Positions 1 through 11,755 are shown, numbered from the stretch's first letter. The stretch: DNA of 64,000 nucleotides from Prochilodus magdalenae (GCA_024036415.1 JAMWET010000159.1:352501-416500), one strand, 5' to 3'. The notes: generated by a model from the sequence alone, not told the origin. Numbers and translations are program-made.

Positions 1-1320
1 CATGAAGTGCCCGGGTGCAAACAAGGTCAAAATAGACACCATGCAACTTATACATAACTTTCACTGATGGACCTTCTAGAGGCAAACTAAAGGATTCGGA
101 CTCGAGTTCCCTAGAATGAAGCATTCTAAAGTGAAAGCCACTCTGAATGACTCGGTTTAGAGCTTCACTCTTTAATTACACAAAGAATCAGATACATTTG
201 TGGAACGCCCCTCTTTGATTAGTTGATTAGGCAAAACGCAGCTGCATGTTTCCATGATCCACACTTTCATATTCGCATTGCAATGTATTGTTACACAGAT
301 GGACACGTTCCAGTCTAATATCATGCATACGGACAGAGACACACCCACACAGAATCTATCACAAACGTTAAAGTTAAGTCTGGCCCAAGGATAGCTCATT
401 TCCCATGATCCTCCTGTTTGACTCCTCACCCTTGAGCCTCACCCCTTTTTACTTATTCAGCTGGCTGAAGGATGGCCCTGATGCACTGTGGGAAACGAGG
501 TTCGCGGGCACAGAGCGAGATGGAGGCAGACAAATTGGTACAGAAGTTCAGACACGGTGTCTCTCTGGAAGTCTGCTAATGAGACGCTGGGATATACACA
601 CAAGCAACAATAATGAGATTTCTGATGGACAGACTGCCGAGAGAGTGAGAGAGAGAGAGAGGCGGAATGGCAGCACATCCTCATGGACGAGACCGATCGC
701 CGCATCACCTCCCCTGCCTTTCTGATGTGTAAGATATGCTCGGGTTGCCTAGCAACCTGCAAACTTCAGAGCAGGGTGGGGCGGCGTGATGTTCCAGCGC
801 GTCGGCCAGAATGTCTACAGCCTCCTCTGTTCAGACTACCTGTCTGCGTCTCCCGTCCGCCTGTTTACTCCTTTCGCTTTGTGTTGTCTAGGTTACTGAG
901 TCTTCCTCCATCGCTCCGCCACTGACAACTGAACCTCCGCTGGCCATTAGCGCTCCTGGACACAAACAATATAATGATCAGGCCTCTCTGCACCGCGCTC
1001 GCAGCTGTTACATAGGCGCCTCCCCGGGCCTGAGGCCACACAATGTGAATACTTGTTTCACTCGTTTTTTCTCCCTTCTTTAAAAAAAAGGTGCAAGACA
1101 TTCCAATCTCTTTAGTGAGACGGTGCTAATGTAAACATGGCTCAGAGCGAGACCTGACAGCCCCACACGCAGCGATCACATACTGCACTTCGGAATACGC
1201 AGCCAGTAAAATGGCCAGCAGATTGACACTGGCGGTTAGGACCCAGTTGTTGACTGATACCTCTTATAATGTAATGCGGCTGGAATAGAAGGTTCACCTT
1301 CCAATCGAACTTCAATGGAA
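1..1320. other. Non-repetitive DNA, no gene recognised
   Basis: Mixed-composition sequence with only a short GA run near 642-660. Short open frames on both strands show no family signature and no splice-bounded exon. Around 780-1060 it is richer in CpG than its surroundings, but nothing identifies a promoter. Confidence 0.5.
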
Positions 1321-1329
1321 GTCCTGACG

Positions 1330-1665
1330 TACATGATATCTACCAGTCACCCTGCCAGATCCAATTGGACAGTAGCCACCCAGCCCACAGCCTGTTCACC
1401 ATACTGCCATCAGGCAGGAGGTACCGCACCATGCAAGCTAGAGCAAACCGGCTAATGAACAGTTTCTACCCACAGGCTAACAGGCTTCTGAACAAGCTGT
1501 GAGCCTTTCACCAATACCGCTGCTTATGACACTCTGTTATTATTAATATATCCTATGGACTATTAATGCTGCCCTTCTGTGGAGTTATAACCTGAGCCTC
1601 CACCACAAGCCTTTCATGTCCTGACACTTTGCGCAATGACAAATACACTTTAAGCTTGAAGTCAA
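1330..1665 (+). mobile_element. 3' end of a non-LTR retrotransposon (LINE)
   Basis: A 5'-truncated LINE copy: the last part of ORF2 (see 1368-1502), then a 3' UTR ending in a TTTGCGCAATGACAAATACAC-type tail. 5' truncation is the usual result of target-primed reverse transcription. Clade (CR1/L2/Rex-like) is inferred from the C-terminal wording only. Confidence 0.7.
1368..1502 (+). pseudogene. C-terminal remnant of LINE ORF2
   Basis: 44 sense codons and a stop, open without breaks. The frame reads ...HSLFTILPSGRRYRTM..RANRLMNSFYPQANRLLNKL and stops. The LPSGRRYR...R.NR...SF.PQA..LLN pattern is the familiar end of the reverse transcriptase ORF in fish CR1/L2-type LINEs, beyond the catalytic domain. 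It is only the tail of a protein about 1000 residues long, so it cannot function. It is recognisable mainly because its local frame survived. Confidence 0.72.
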
Positions 1666-1913
1666 TGGAACCAGACTTATTCCAATATGGGCCACTAGAA
1701 ATAAAACATGTTAATATTGAATTATGTTCTTGCTAGAAAATCGTGTGTATGTCTCTCAATATAAATATTTAGTTTTTGAATAATACCTTATTTTTTCAAA
1801 ATGCTGAGTAGCTTAAAATAATGATTTCATTGTTTTTTAATGTTGATTTTGTGATAGTATCTGGAAATAACTACTTCAAAATATAGATTTAATATCTCAA
1901 AATAATGTGTATA

Positions 1914-2505
1914 TACAGGGGTTGGACAATGAAACTGAAACACCTGTCATTTTAGTGTGGGAGGTCTCATGGCTTCTAAAATTGAACCAAGAAGCCCTGG
2001 TGGTCACCAATCTTCATAAAAAAGCACATTGCAAACACCAGTTAAGAACAAACACATTAGAGTAAAAATCGACAGAGTGTGAAGGTTCAGTTAGCAGGTA
2101 AGAGCACAAAGTTGTATCTGCTCAAAATACTGCAATGGCCACACAACATTATGGGTGACATACCAGAGTTCAAAAGAGGACAGATTGTTGGTGCACGTTC
2201 TTTCTGGCGCATCTGTTGACCAAGACAGCAAGTCTTTGTGATGTATCAAGAGCCACGGTATCCCAGGGTAATGTCAGCATACACCAAGAAGGACGAACCT
2301 CCACCAGCATCACGTAGTGACCCTGGCCACTATCTCTGCAAGAAGAATGGCTTAAACTCCCTCTGACCACTGTGCAGGACGCAGTATATGTCATTTCCCA
2401 ATGAATTGACGCTGTAGTTGGTCCTAAAACCAGGCCTACGCACATACTAGATCAGTTTTCATTGTGGCAACCCCTGTTTCAGTTTTAATATCTCAACCCC
2501 TTTGT
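1914..2505 (+). mobile_element. M1 Tc1/mariner derivative, copy 1 (diverged)
   Basis: Starts TACAGGGGTTGGACAATGAA and ends in a degraded inverted copy near 2475-2503, with TA at both edges. Inside, 2150-2400 matches the intact copy at 57419-57951 in inverted orientation, including transposase-derived words (GGGTGACATACCAGAGTTCA; CTCCCTCTGACCACTGTGCA). The part between the DNA-binding and C-terminal regions is missing, so it is non-autonomous. About 55 bp longer than the intact copy because of scattered small insertions. Confidence 0.82.
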
Positions 2506-3710
2506 ATGTATATTATTGTATATAATGTATATATTTTTTGAATGCTTTTGGACAATGATTTTTCTTGAAATATTAAAACAATATCTTGAAATAATGGCTT
2601 GTTTTGATAAAAAAAAAATAAAAAACACTTTTTAAGTGCTTACTATATCGGAATTACTTTTTAATATTGGCTTCATATTAGAATGTCCAAATAAAATTTG
2701 ACTTAGTATCTGAAAAATCTTAAAATAACTAATAACAGAAAAAATAAAAAAACTTAAAATTGATTATTGGTTGATTAATGTTGACTGCGCTGTTAAATTT
2801 CAAGAATGTAAGTAATTATTTTTTTAATTAATTAATTTAATTAATTAAGTCATCGATTTGACATAATTTTGGGAAAAAATGCACAATTTTTTTTTTTTTA
2901 ATTGTCATTCGGCTACGGAGAACGGAGAGGGAATAACATCACTTGTTTTTATTTTGCTTCCTCTATCTGGTGGGAATGGGCCTCCACATGCTACAGATGC
3001 AGCAGACGGAGAGAAGACTGAAGGTGCTAGAATATTCCCAGGAATATTTCTGAGTTAGACGGTGTGTGCGGAAGTACAGTGGAAATATACAGCATAGCCG
3101 TGTGATTGTTTTAGACTGAGCTTATAATGAAAACCAATTTTAGAAATCTCAAACGATCTCGTTATCAGCCATTAGATCCAGATCTTTCCCATTAGGAAAG
3201 CTTTGAGTAACTGCCTGGAGATGAATGAGATACTTATCAGGTCTATTGATCCACAGGGCTAATTTAAGCTAATATCAAGCACTGCTGCTCGACGGTTTAG
3301 ACCCGAACGATCCAATGTGGAACACGCACACATGATACTCAGTGGGGTTTAAAAGTCCTCTCTGTTGCAGGGCTAGCCACTGGCCTGATAACTGTGGCTT
3401 TAAGACTCCACACCGAGAACCCGAACAGATGTTCGGTACTCAAATCCCTTCAGTGCTTCAGCATTCTCTTCACCTCAGAGGACTGAAGACTCTCAAGCGT
3501 TTTCTCTGCTGCTGAATCTCTGAACAGGCCTGCTGGTTATGCCAGCCCAAGCGGCACCATTACAAATACAAGCTGCTCTCCTAGCAATGCCAAGCAGCAG
3601 GGCTGTCCGCTGCTCCCAGAATAAAGGTCAGAGGAGGACAACAAATGATAATAGTAATTAGTGATGTTAGGAGAATGCCTAAATCTAGTCAGTATGTACA
3701 TTCATGGCAT
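2506..3710. other. AT-rich intergenic or intronic DNA
   Basis: A/T-rich with short homopolymers (for example 2889-2900) and a TTAA-type run at about 2820-2848. No open frame of note and no repeat shared with the rest of the window. Confidence 0.45.
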
Positions 3711-3711
3711 T

Positions 3712-3881
3712 TGGCAGATGCTCAAGAGCCACCTACACAGGCAGGCGAGGAGGTAGTGTTAGGGGCCTTGCCCAGGGACTGCTATTGGTATAGTGTAGGG
3801 TGGTTGCCCAAGTAGGCAATCAAACCCTAGTCCACAGTATGGAGGGCAGTGGTGTTTTATTTCCCTCTGGGATCAATAAAG

Positions 3882-3915
<34 letters not shown>

Positions 3916-3917
3916 CT
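3712..3917 (+). repeat. Retroposon-like tail ending in a TATC array
   Basis: 3712-3860 contains GGGGCCTTGCCCAGGGACTG and AATCAAACCC, which resembles an inverted tRNA B-box as in fish SINEs. The 3' part CCCTCTGGGATCAATAAAGT runs straight into (TATC)n at about 3882-3917. Nearly the same tail precedes the TATC array at 47143, so the array probably grew from the retroposon's terminal repeat. Confidence 0.55.
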
Positions 3918-3927
3918 ACACTACACA

Positions 3928-3944
3928 ATATATATATATATACA

Positions 3945-4012
<68 letters not shown>
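3928..4012. repeat. (TA)n microsatellite
   Basis: About 85 bp of almost pure TA, broken by one TACAGTA near 3942-3948. Self-complementary and able to form cruciforms. The tyrosine/isoleucine 'proteins' read from it are artefacts. Confidence 0.95.
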
Positions 4013-4018
<6 letters not shown>

Positions 4019-4026
4019 TGTATACA

Positions 4027-4345
4027 TACACCATCAAAGGAATAGCTGCACCCAGAAGGAGGTGTGGGATTGCTGTGCTGTTGGGAAAATGAAGACAAAG
4101 GTTACCAGGAACAACACATCTTGATAAATTTAGACTGATATGATCAATATTTATTGAGCTACACCTACAGAACTAGTGTCTCCCAGTATGGCATCCGGCC
4201 GCCATGTTTGCTAACCCAACATGCCAGAAATCTCGGCATGAAGTTACAGAGAGCTGAGCACTGTACCGCCACACATGGATTCGTAGTCTGTCTCCACCAA
4301 GACAAACCCAACCTTGTGTTTTTCCGGTCAGTATGTTTGGCAGAC
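4027..4345 (-). mobile_element. M2 Tc1-like element, copy A (3' part)
   Basis: Begins with ATAGCTGCACCCAGAAGGAGG (the M2 end) and runs inward through the C-terminal coding remnant on the minus strand, then words for the RVWRHRG-type region (CCGCCACACATGGATTCGTA, CTCCACCAAGAC), then stops. The 5' half is absent. It abuts the TA array at 3928-4012. Confidence 0.7.
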
Positions 4346-4950
4346 CCTGTAGGTTCGCATCCGAAGTGTTGTTGTACACTTCTGCGTCCGTGATCTCATC
4401 ACTGAAGCTCACCACTGTAGGGAACACTGCCTCCTATGTTTCCACCTTTACAGAACACCATGGCTGGAGTTCTCCACTAGTTCCTGATTAGCTGGATCAG
4501 ACGGATTAGTGTTAGGTGAACAGGCTGGGCAGCATGTCAAACGCAGGTTGGAACAGAAGTATAGCTCTCTGGACTATCAATTAACGGCTTGATATAACAT
4601 GACATGTTCCTCCGAAATATTCTGAATATTTCGCTGTTGTTTTCGTCTAATTTACTAGAATTCGTTCATATAGTTTGAGAATATGTTTGTGGGGTTAGGG
4701 CAACTTTCCAGTGGGCCAAATCAACATCATCTTCAGGGCAGCCCTATTTAACATGGTTTCACTTTCAAAGACAGAAGTGAGACAGACTTTCAGAAGCCCA
4801 AATCTTTTGCTTATGGGGCAGATCATAACAGTAAACAAAACCAGTCTGCAAATGATATTATATAGTCAATATACTGGCGAATGAGGACACACACATGTTG
4901 ACGCTATGACTTCCTGTTCCAGATTGTGCTGTTATGTCTACAGCTATGTC
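4346..4950. other. No feature recognised
   Basis: Single-copy-looking DNA between two repeats. No coding or regulatory signal could be supported. Confidence 0.4.
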
Positions 4951-4954
4951 TTTT

Positions 4955-5310
4955 GTCCGCTAACTAGCTATGCAGTTCCAACTCCGGAATGTTCAGCCTG
5001 ATCAGGAATGGTATGCTTGCATGAAGCTTTTTGATCCGACTTACGGATCTTTCCCGAAGAACTTTGTTAAATCCCAATTTTTTTTCCCCATTAAGAATGA
5101 ATGGGGTGAAAAAGTACATGCCCATCTACTGTACTTCTGCTCGACTGCCAGACACTGTTTCACATGCACCTTCTCAGGGTAGACCCCCAAGCACAAATTC
5201 AATGTTGGTCTGAGCCCCACTCGTCTGTATGCCTTTTGCTCCATCACTCATTCCTCCCATAGAGTTCCATTCATTTACACCCCCCATTTAAACCCTTTGG
5301 TTTTCTTTAA
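4955..5310 (+). repeat. Dispersed repeat R1, copy 1
   Basis: Contains GTTCCAACTCCGGAATGTTC followed by a TGATCAGGAATGGT-like run, then GGTGAAAAAGTACATGCCCA, a CTACTGTACTTC box and a TTCCTCCCATAGAGTTCCAT box. The same boxes recur in order at 17075-17400, and the first ones at 10605-10680. No inverted ends, coding capacity or poly-A tail seen, so the class is unknown. Confidence 0.65.
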
Positions 5311-6025
5311 CCTACAGCCACCAAACGGCATGTACTGATTCAGTGTAGATTCCCAAACTCTAATCCACAGCCATAATGACCCGCACTCCTCTACATGCAC
5401 CTTATTCCCTGTTCCTCCCATAGACTTCCCTCTGGACTCTCCAACATGGTACATATAAAAAGGCCTATGAAATTCCCCAGCCTTTCTTTAAACCACAGTA
5501 AAAACCGAGTGACCTTGTGCTTATGTGGCCCTGTGAGGGCACAATTACCTCGCGCTGACCCCTCACATCAGTTCTTAAAATGTTAATGATGAGTAAATGA
5601 GAGCCGGTTTTCCCCCGGCCCCACTTTATACAAAGCCCCACAGCATGCAGCACCTCAGGAGGGAACATTAGGAGAGACATCCCAGCCCTGCTGCCGTTCT
5701 ACAACCTACTTCAAAGAAAACCCTCCTCTTCTCTCCACCGGTACAGTAAAACCATCCTGCTCCTTCAAACGGCTCTGGCTTTAAAGTGATAGTTAAACTA
5801 TTAGGAAAAACAGCACTCAGGTTTTCCTCTTACACTCAGTGTAGCTGTCCAAACCATCACCCCCTTGCCTCAAACCTGGTCAAGTTGGTCAGTAACCTCA
5901 AAGTGTTTTGTTGTACTATCATATGCGAAAGGGACAAATGTAGCATAGCTAAGCCTAGCCAGCCTTTGGCTTTAAGACTGAGGCATGTTTTATAAATCAT
6001 GTGGATGATCATGGATTTGATTTTT
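5311..6025. other. No gene recognised
   Basis: Ordinary non-coding DNA. A second TTCCTCCCATAGACTTCC box at about 5410 may be an extension of R1. Nothing else supportable. Confidence 0.4.
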
Positions 6026-6026
6026 A

Positions 6027-6803
6027 AATTGCATCTGAAAAAATAGCCGCCTCAACAGGAATGAAACCTGGTGGGTAGGTCTGAGATCATGAAGCATGCA
6101 AAGGATTCATGTTTCAAGCTCGACCGTACATGTGATGTAAGCAAGAAGTGTACCTGACTGACCCAACAGCCACGATAGCAGACATTCAGCGAGCAGTAAT
6201 GCCCTCCATGGGTCATCCTGTTAGTGCCAGCACCATTGGCAGACTGCTGGACAAATGCATGTAGACCTTTACAACAACTGCCCTTAACACGTCAACGTCA
6301 CCAAAGACTGAAATGGTGTCGTGCCAGACTGTCATGGAGTGACTCAGAATGGCAGCGGGTCATCTTCAGTGACGAGTCCCGCTTTAGTCTTGGTGGAGAC
6401 GACCAACGAGTGTGTGGAGGCACCGTGGTCAGCACCAAGATGAACAGTTTGTCATGCATCACACGTCCAGAAGGCCTGGTGTCACTCCACCTCCACCCCT
6501 ACCACACCATCTGCAGGAGCTGTGTGAGGATATTCAAGCTGCCTGGGATGGAGTATCACAGGAGAACATTAGGAACCTCTACAGCTCCATACCAAGACGT
6601 CCCGCATGTTGGGTTAGCAAACATGGCGGCCTAAAGCCACACTGAGAGACAGACTTCTGTATGTGTAGCTCAACAAATATTGATCATATCAGTCTAAATG
6701 TATCATCAGTTATTGATCCTGGTCACCTTTATCTTCCTTCCCAACAGCACCGCAACCCCACACCTCCTTCTGGGTGCAGCTGTTCATTTGATGATTGGTG
6801 TAT
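6027..6803 (+). mobile_element. M2 Tc1-like element, copy B (most complete)
   Basis: The right end CTTCTGGGTGCAGCTG...TTTGATGATTGG at 6768-6798 is the inverted form of the M2 left end seen at 44903-44930. The left end near 6030 is degraded. It encloses a decayed Tc1-type transposase on the plus strand (6187-6634). At about 777 bp it is far shorter than the 1.3-1.7 kb of autonomous Tc1 elements. Confidence 0.8.
6187..6634 (+). pseudogene. Decayed Tc1-like transposase (M2 copy B)
   Basis: Separate frames read ATIADIQRAVMPSMGHPVSA (helix-turn-helix region), then RARLSWSDSEWQRVIFSDES and RFSLGGDDQRV, then LCEDIQAAWDG.SQENIRNLY and a C-terminal ...RRPACWVSKHGG. VIFSDESRF carries the first catalytic aspartate of a Tc1/mariner DDE transposase. 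The stretch that should hold the second aspartate and the SPDLNPIE block is deleted: the sequence jumps from the RG(Q) region to the C-terminal helices. Stops and frameshifts break the rest. It acted, or descends from an enzyme that acted, in cut-and-paste transposition at TA sites; this copy is dead. Confidence 0.8.
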
Positions 6804-6811
6804 ATTGTCGC

Positions 6812-6916
6812 TGTCAATGGAATCAGGCTTTTTTCTACCAAGCCGTTTTAGAGCATTTCTGTTGGTCCACTCATCATTAAATTGTCACACAAAAATGGAG
6901 ATACGCTTTTTCCAAC
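6812..6916. mobile_element. M3 MITE fragment
   Basis: TTGTCGCTGTCAATGGAATC followed by CATTTCTGTTGGTCCACTCATCATTAAATT-type sequence and AAAAATGGAGATACGCTTTT. These match the middle and right end of the M3 copy at 8278-8537, shortened by internal deletion. It lies immediately after M2 copy B. Confidence 0.6.
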
Positions 6917-6919
6917 TTC

Positions 6920-7505
6920 AGTATCTGATTCCTAAACTTTTTCTAGTGGTCATGCCAGCATAATTGGTAGACATGCACAATCCTTAGATATTATACGTCT
7001 AATCCTTTATCTGCCAACTAAAATCCATTATTTAAAAACTCATTATTTTTGGATTGCCTTTCTTCTTTCAGATACGAAGCAGTTAAGCACTGCAATCCTA
7101 CTTCAAATAGGCTGCACCAAGAATATTTGGAGAAAACATTCCCAAAATATTATCAGCCTACAGGCATGGAAACATTAATAAGCTTGAATCATTTGTAAGT
7201 CAAATGAAGAGCGGAGCTCGCATGCGCTCATTTACACAAGCATTTGTCATTCCTAAACGACCCCGTTACACATTAAAGTTGCGTCAAGTGTGTGCGTGTG
7301 TTGTTATAAATTATTCTGATACAAATGAGGAAGGATAGAGTCTAATAAAAAATATAAAAACATGTGGTTTAAAAACTGAGTCCAAAAAATTAATAAGCTA
7401 CAGAGAAAATAGAGTTCCTAACAACCACCTGCAACACCTCGTATATAATCAACACTGTCAGGGCAACACAATGGCGCCTTTTGGTTGTTGCAAAGCACAA
7501 CATAA
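6920..7505. other. No gene recognised
   Basis: AT-leaning non-coding DNA. AGAGTTCCTAACAACCACCT at 7411-7430 recurs in similar form at about 58128-58146, a small trace of a shared dispersed repeat. Confidence 0.4.
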
Positions 7506-7507
7506 GC

Positions 7508-8158
7508 TATATTGCCAAAAGTATTCACTCCCCCATCCAAATCATTGAATTCAGGTGTTCTCATCACTTCCATGGCCACAGGTGTATAAACCCAAGCACC
7601 TAGTCATGCAGACAGCTCCTATAGACATTAGTGAGAGAATGGGTTGCTCTCAGGAGCTCAGAGAATTCCAGTGTGGTACCATGATAGGATGCCACCTGTG
7701 CTACAAGTCCAGTCGTGAAAATTTCCTCCCTACTACACATTCCACAGTCACCTGTCAGTGGGATTAGAACACAGTGGGAGCGATTGGGAACGACAATGCC
7801 TGAGCCACATAGTGGTAGGCCACGTAAAATGACAGAGCCAGATTAGCGGATGTTGAGGCGCATAGTGCGCAGAGGTCACCAACTTTCTGCAGAGTCAATC
7901 ACTACAGACCTTCAACAGTGCCTAGAGAGCTTCATGGAATGGGTTACCATGGCCGAGCAGCTGCATCCAAGCCTTACATCACCAAGCGTAATGCAAAGCG
8001 TTGAACGCAGTGGTGTAAAGCACCGCCACTGCACTGTAGAGCCGTGTTTCGCTAGAGTGACCATTCACGATTGGCCATCTGGCAATCTGATGGATGAGTC
8101 TGGGTTTAAACCTTGTGGAGGCCTTTTCCAGAGGAGTTGGAGCTGCTATAGCTGCTAA
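7508..8158 (+). pseudogene. T7 Tc1-like element, 5' half with decayed transposase
   Basis: The left end GCTATATTGCCAAAAGTATTC is the T7-type terminal repeat also seen at 52307. After about 130 bp of leader come transposase-like words on the plus strand: MLRRIVRRGHQLSAESITTD (7850 onward), a GRAAASKPYITK-like frame near 7955, then VTIHDWPSGNLMDESGF, which corresponds to the W..S..DES first-aspartate region. The element stops near 8158; the downstream catalytic half and right end are missing. Several frame breaks make it non-functional. Confidence 0.7.
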
Positions 8159-8277
8159 GGGTGGGCCAACATCTTATTAAAACCTGTAGATGGGATATCA
8201 CTCAAGTTCATATGTGTGTGGCGGCGGAGAAGCAAATGCTTTTCGCAGTATCGTGTATGTGTGATATAGTGTAATCT

Positions 8278-8537
8278 ATATATCGTCGCTGTCCAAAGAA
8301 AAACAAGTATCTCCCAAAAAGGCAACTTTACAGGAGAGGCCAAAAACCTCATTCAACCTTAATGCAAGTCAATGGAACCAGACGTCTTTCTAAACAGTTT
8401 TGGACCCTTTCGGTTGGTCCATTCATCATGAGATTCTCACTTAGTGTAAACAGCAGCTGACGTGTTCAAATGATGCATAAAACTAAATATAGACAAAAAT
8501 GGAGATACATGTTTTTCTTTGGACAGTGACGATATAT
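8278..8537. mobile_element. M3 MITE, full-length copy (260 bp)
   Basis: Inverted ends: ATATATCGTCGCTGTCCAAA at 8278-8297 pairs with TTTGGACAGTGACGATATAT at 8518-8537, and pairing continues inward for about 15 bases. The interior carries AATGGAACCAGACGTC and GTGTAAACAGCAGCTG and has no coding capacity. Other copies: 59908-60163, 56210-56487, 6812-6916 and a distorted one near 23380-23762. Confidence 0.85.
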
Positions 8538-8559
8538 CACTTCGCTCATAGAGTCAGTG

Positions 8560-9110
8560 ACAGCGAAGTTTTGTCCAGCTTGGTTGAAGCAGTGAGCTGT
8601 GAGACCTCAGAGCCGTACGATACTGCTGACTGACAGAGGCACATCCCGGGAAGGATGCTAAGCTAAACGCCCAGTCAAGGCTAATGGCTTTGATTACGCA
8701 GATTTCTTTCTTTCAGTAACAGCATAGATTAATATGGACAGTCTGGTTTTTCAACTCACAGTCCTCTGTCCGCCACAATACCTGGACGGACACCTCTCTT
8801 CGGGATGAACTATTTAAAATGTTAGCTTTGGAACAATATTCTGTGTGCCGTTGGCTCACATCCGTGTCGCTACACGTCCAAGGTTGATCAATTCCGATTG
8901 TGTTTAGGAGCCAGTGCTGGAACCGATATAGATATGGTATTGTTGGAACTGGTTTCACTGTGTTAATGGAATGTGTAGCTAAACCATATCTGTACCACAT
9001 ACTCCTAACACCATGCGGAGCGTTCAGCTGATACTTTACATATATGTTACTTTCAGCCACAGGAAGAAGGAGCTGACTGTAAGATCAGTTTCTCAACTGA
9101 TTTATACAGG
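8560..9110. other. No gene recognised
   Basis: Single-copy-looking DNA. No coding, splice or repeat signal that I can support. Confidence 0.4.
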
Positions 9111-9114
9111 GGGA

Positions 9115-9953
9115 TCCAGCCCCAGCCCATCTCTCCCCCCTCTTTCTCTCTCTCTGTCACTTCTTCCTCTTTTTCTCTCACTCTTTTTCTCTCTCTATAT
9201 CTCTCTTTCTCTCTCTCTCCCTCTCTATCTCTCTCTCTCCCCTCTTCCTCTTTATCTCTCTCTATCTCTCCCCTCTTCATCTCTCTCCCCTCTTCATCTT
9301 TCTCTCTCTCTTTCTCTTTCTCTCCCTCCCTTCCTCTTTCTCTCCCTCCCTCTCTATCTCTCTCTCTCTCCCCTCTTCCTCTTTATCTCTCTCTATCTCT
9401 CTCTCCCCTCTTCCTCTTTATCTCTTTCTATCTCTCTCTCTCCCCTCTTCTTCTTTCTCTCCCTCTCTATCTCTCTCTCTCCCCTCTTCCTCTTTATCTC
9501 TCTCCATCTCTCCCCTCTTCATCTCTCTCCCCTCTTCATCTTTCTCTCTCTCTATCTCTCTCTCTCTCCCTTGCTCTTTCTCTCTCTCTCTTTCTCTCTC
9601 TCTCCCTCCCTTCCTCTTTCTCTCCCTCCCTCTCTATCTCTCTCTCTCTCCCCTCTTCCTCTTTATCTCTCTCTATCTCTCTCTCCCCTTTTTCCTCTTT
9701 ATCTCTTTCTATCTCTCTCTCCCCTCTTCTTCTTTCTCTCTATTTCCCTCTCTCTCTTTCCCTTTCTCTCTCTCTCTGTATATATATCTTTTACCCTTTT
9801 TCTTTTTCTCTCTCTGTATATATCTTTCTCCCCTTTTCCTCTCTCTATATCTCCCCTCCTCCTCTCTCTCTTTTTGTATATCTCTCTCTCCCTTCCATCT
9901 TTCTCTCTCTCTTTCCCTCCCTCTCTCTCTTTCCCTGTATATCTCTCTCTCCC

Positions 9954-9998
<45 letters not shown>
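9115..9998. repeat. Long polypyrimidine (CT-rich) tract
   Basis: About 880 bp, almost all C/T on the plus strand: TCTC runs mixed with CCCCTCTTCCTCTTTATCTC blocks. Blocks recur at larger spacing (9241 versus 9483; 9331 versus 9611), so it is a compound minisatellite. The serine/leucine-rich frame through it is spurious. Mirror-symmetric homopurine-homopyrimidine DNA like this can form triplex (H-DNA). Confidence 0.95.
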
Positions 9999-10003
<5 letters not shown>

Positions 10004-10573
10004 TAATGACTGTGAAAGTGCGGTTCTCATTAGTGCTGCCCTGGTTGCTGGCCTTGTTCAGGAGCTCTGAGTTTCATCAGCTGCTCCACAGCCTACAGGT
10101 AACTAATGGAGACCTAGAGGTCGGCAAGTCAGAAAATCATTAATATCCGATTAATAATGCAGTAGGGGTTGGTTGGGAAGGGGGAGTGAGGATGTGGCGA
10201 TGGTGGGGGGAAGGGCTGGGCAGGGAAATGTGGTTGGAAGAGAGAGAAGGATCCTAAAATAGGAAGAAACCAAAGAAGAGAGTGAAACAGGGTTAGATAA
10301 CAGGGGGAGAAGAGGGAGAGAGAGAGAGTGCAAGGAAGGAGTAGGAACAAATAAAAAAACAAAATACTCCCAAAAGAGCCGTCACACACTAAAAGTGCCA
10401 CGTCAGACTCATCCAACCATCCATTTCGAAGAGGAGACTGTCCTGGGTGGTCTTCATCTTCAGAATCTCCAGAAAACCAGTCCACTGGTTCCCCCCAACA
10501 TTATTAGTGACTGCACAATGCATTACTCTATTGTTCTCCGACTGTAAATTCTTCTTCTTCTTACACGAACATG
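9999..10573. other. No gene recognised
   Basis: Follows the CT tract and includes a weak purine-rich stretch at 10210-10330. No exon or known repeat visible. Confidence 0.4.
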
Positions 10574-10604
10574 TTTCTGTCCGCTGACTCGTTCTGCAGT
10601 TTTT

Positions 10605-10680
10605 CAGATATCAACGCCGTTCCAACTCCGGAATGTTCAGTCTGATCGGGAATGGTGGGCTCGTGAATAGATTGAAAACC
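10605..10680 (+). repeat. Dispersed repeat R1, copy 2 (fragment)
   Basis: ATCAACGCCGTTCCAACTCC and GGAATGTTCAGTCTGATCGG followed by GAATGGTGGGCT match the start of R1 at 4972-5012. The later R1 boxes are missing. Confidence 0.6.
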
Positions 10681-10689
10681 ATGGGGAAC

Positions 10690-10915
10690 CGGCTAGCAAC
10701 ATGCAGGCTCACATACATATCCACCAATGGGCCACTTGCCATCTAGGATTATCCTGACTGCATGTCTTTGGACCATGGGTGGAAACCAGACCACCCGAAG
10801 AACACACAGACAGACACAGGGGAAGCATGCAGACTCCTCACAGAAGGGACCCCGGACATCCCAGCCGGGAATCAAACCCAGGCCCCTCTCGCTATGAGGC
10901 AAGTAAGCCTTTTGT
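10690..10915. repeat. Common fish interspersed repeat with tRNA-like B-box
   Basis: CTGCATGTCTTTGGACCATG, GTGGAAACCAGACCACCCGA, GCATGCAGACTCCTCACAGA and GGAATCAAACCCAGGCCCCT are hallmarks of a repeat I recall as frequent in teleosts. GGAATCAAACCC reads, inverted, like a pol III B-box, suggesting a SINE-type origin on the minus strand. Exact class uncertain. Confidence 0.5.
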
Positions 10916-11725
10916 TCATGAATTATTCAGCTCCACTGCGACTAGGTATCAAAACTTATTAGTCCAAAACTAATGTGCAGAAATTACGTTAGGCGACTTT
11001 AGCCGTCTGGTTCCTACCACACGTGGCCGTTGTATTGTTGGGTGATGGGGGTTGGGTGCGGGGGTGCATCTGTATTGCACCTGTAGTCCAAATGTATTTA
11101 TTAAAATGATAAAATTGTGAAATTGTTTGGTGTATCCAAACTCACTGAGAGTAACTCTTGACCTCTCACGGCCCGTCCCTCCCTCCCCGAGTAACGTGCC
11201 GCCCATTGGCACGCTGATGTGCGCTGGTGGGCAGTGTTTGCTCAGCCTCATTACCGAATCTCTGCCATTTCCACCTGACATTTTGGACTATTATTACCTG
11301 TCTGACATTTCAGGGCCAGAACAACGTGTCTACAAAGAGCTGATTACATAATGGCCTCTCCGCTCCCGCCTTGTTTACTCCGGCACCGTGACTAATATAG
11401 AAGGAAGCAATTAATACTGCCGACTCGCAGTTCACACAATTAGTGCTGAGCACAAAGGTCTGTGATCCGTTACTGAGTCAGCTAAAACTGCTAGCGCTAA
11501 TATGAAGCTGAGTTATGAATGTGCGTTACATGAATGAGTGCATGCTGCTATGTGGGGCTCTGTCCCTCACGACAGAAAGAAGAAGCCCTCCTGTCCTGTT
11601 GGGGAGCAACTCCTTTCCTTTTGACGCCATGAAATGTAATGCAATGAGAAATATTAGATTTGGGAAAACTAGATTCATGATTAGTGATGTTGTTGAAATA
11701 CAAATTTTAAATAATAATATAAAAT
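10916..11725. other. Non-repetitive stretch, no gene
   Basis: No exon recognised. About 11330-11515 (CTGATTACATAATGGCCTCT ... CAATTAGTGCTGAGCACAAA) is free of simple repeats and has the texture of conserved non-coding DNA, judged by eye only. Confidence 0.4.
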
Positions 11726-11727
11726 TA

Positions 11728-11755
11728 ATCAATTAATTAATTAATTAATTAATTA

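Noticed and set aside
9013..10143. 376-codon serine/leucine-rich frame
   Set aside because: Translation of the polypyrimidine tract.
10690..10915. A tRNA gene
   Set aside because: Only a B-box-like stretch; no cloverleaf with anticodon arm could be folded by eye.
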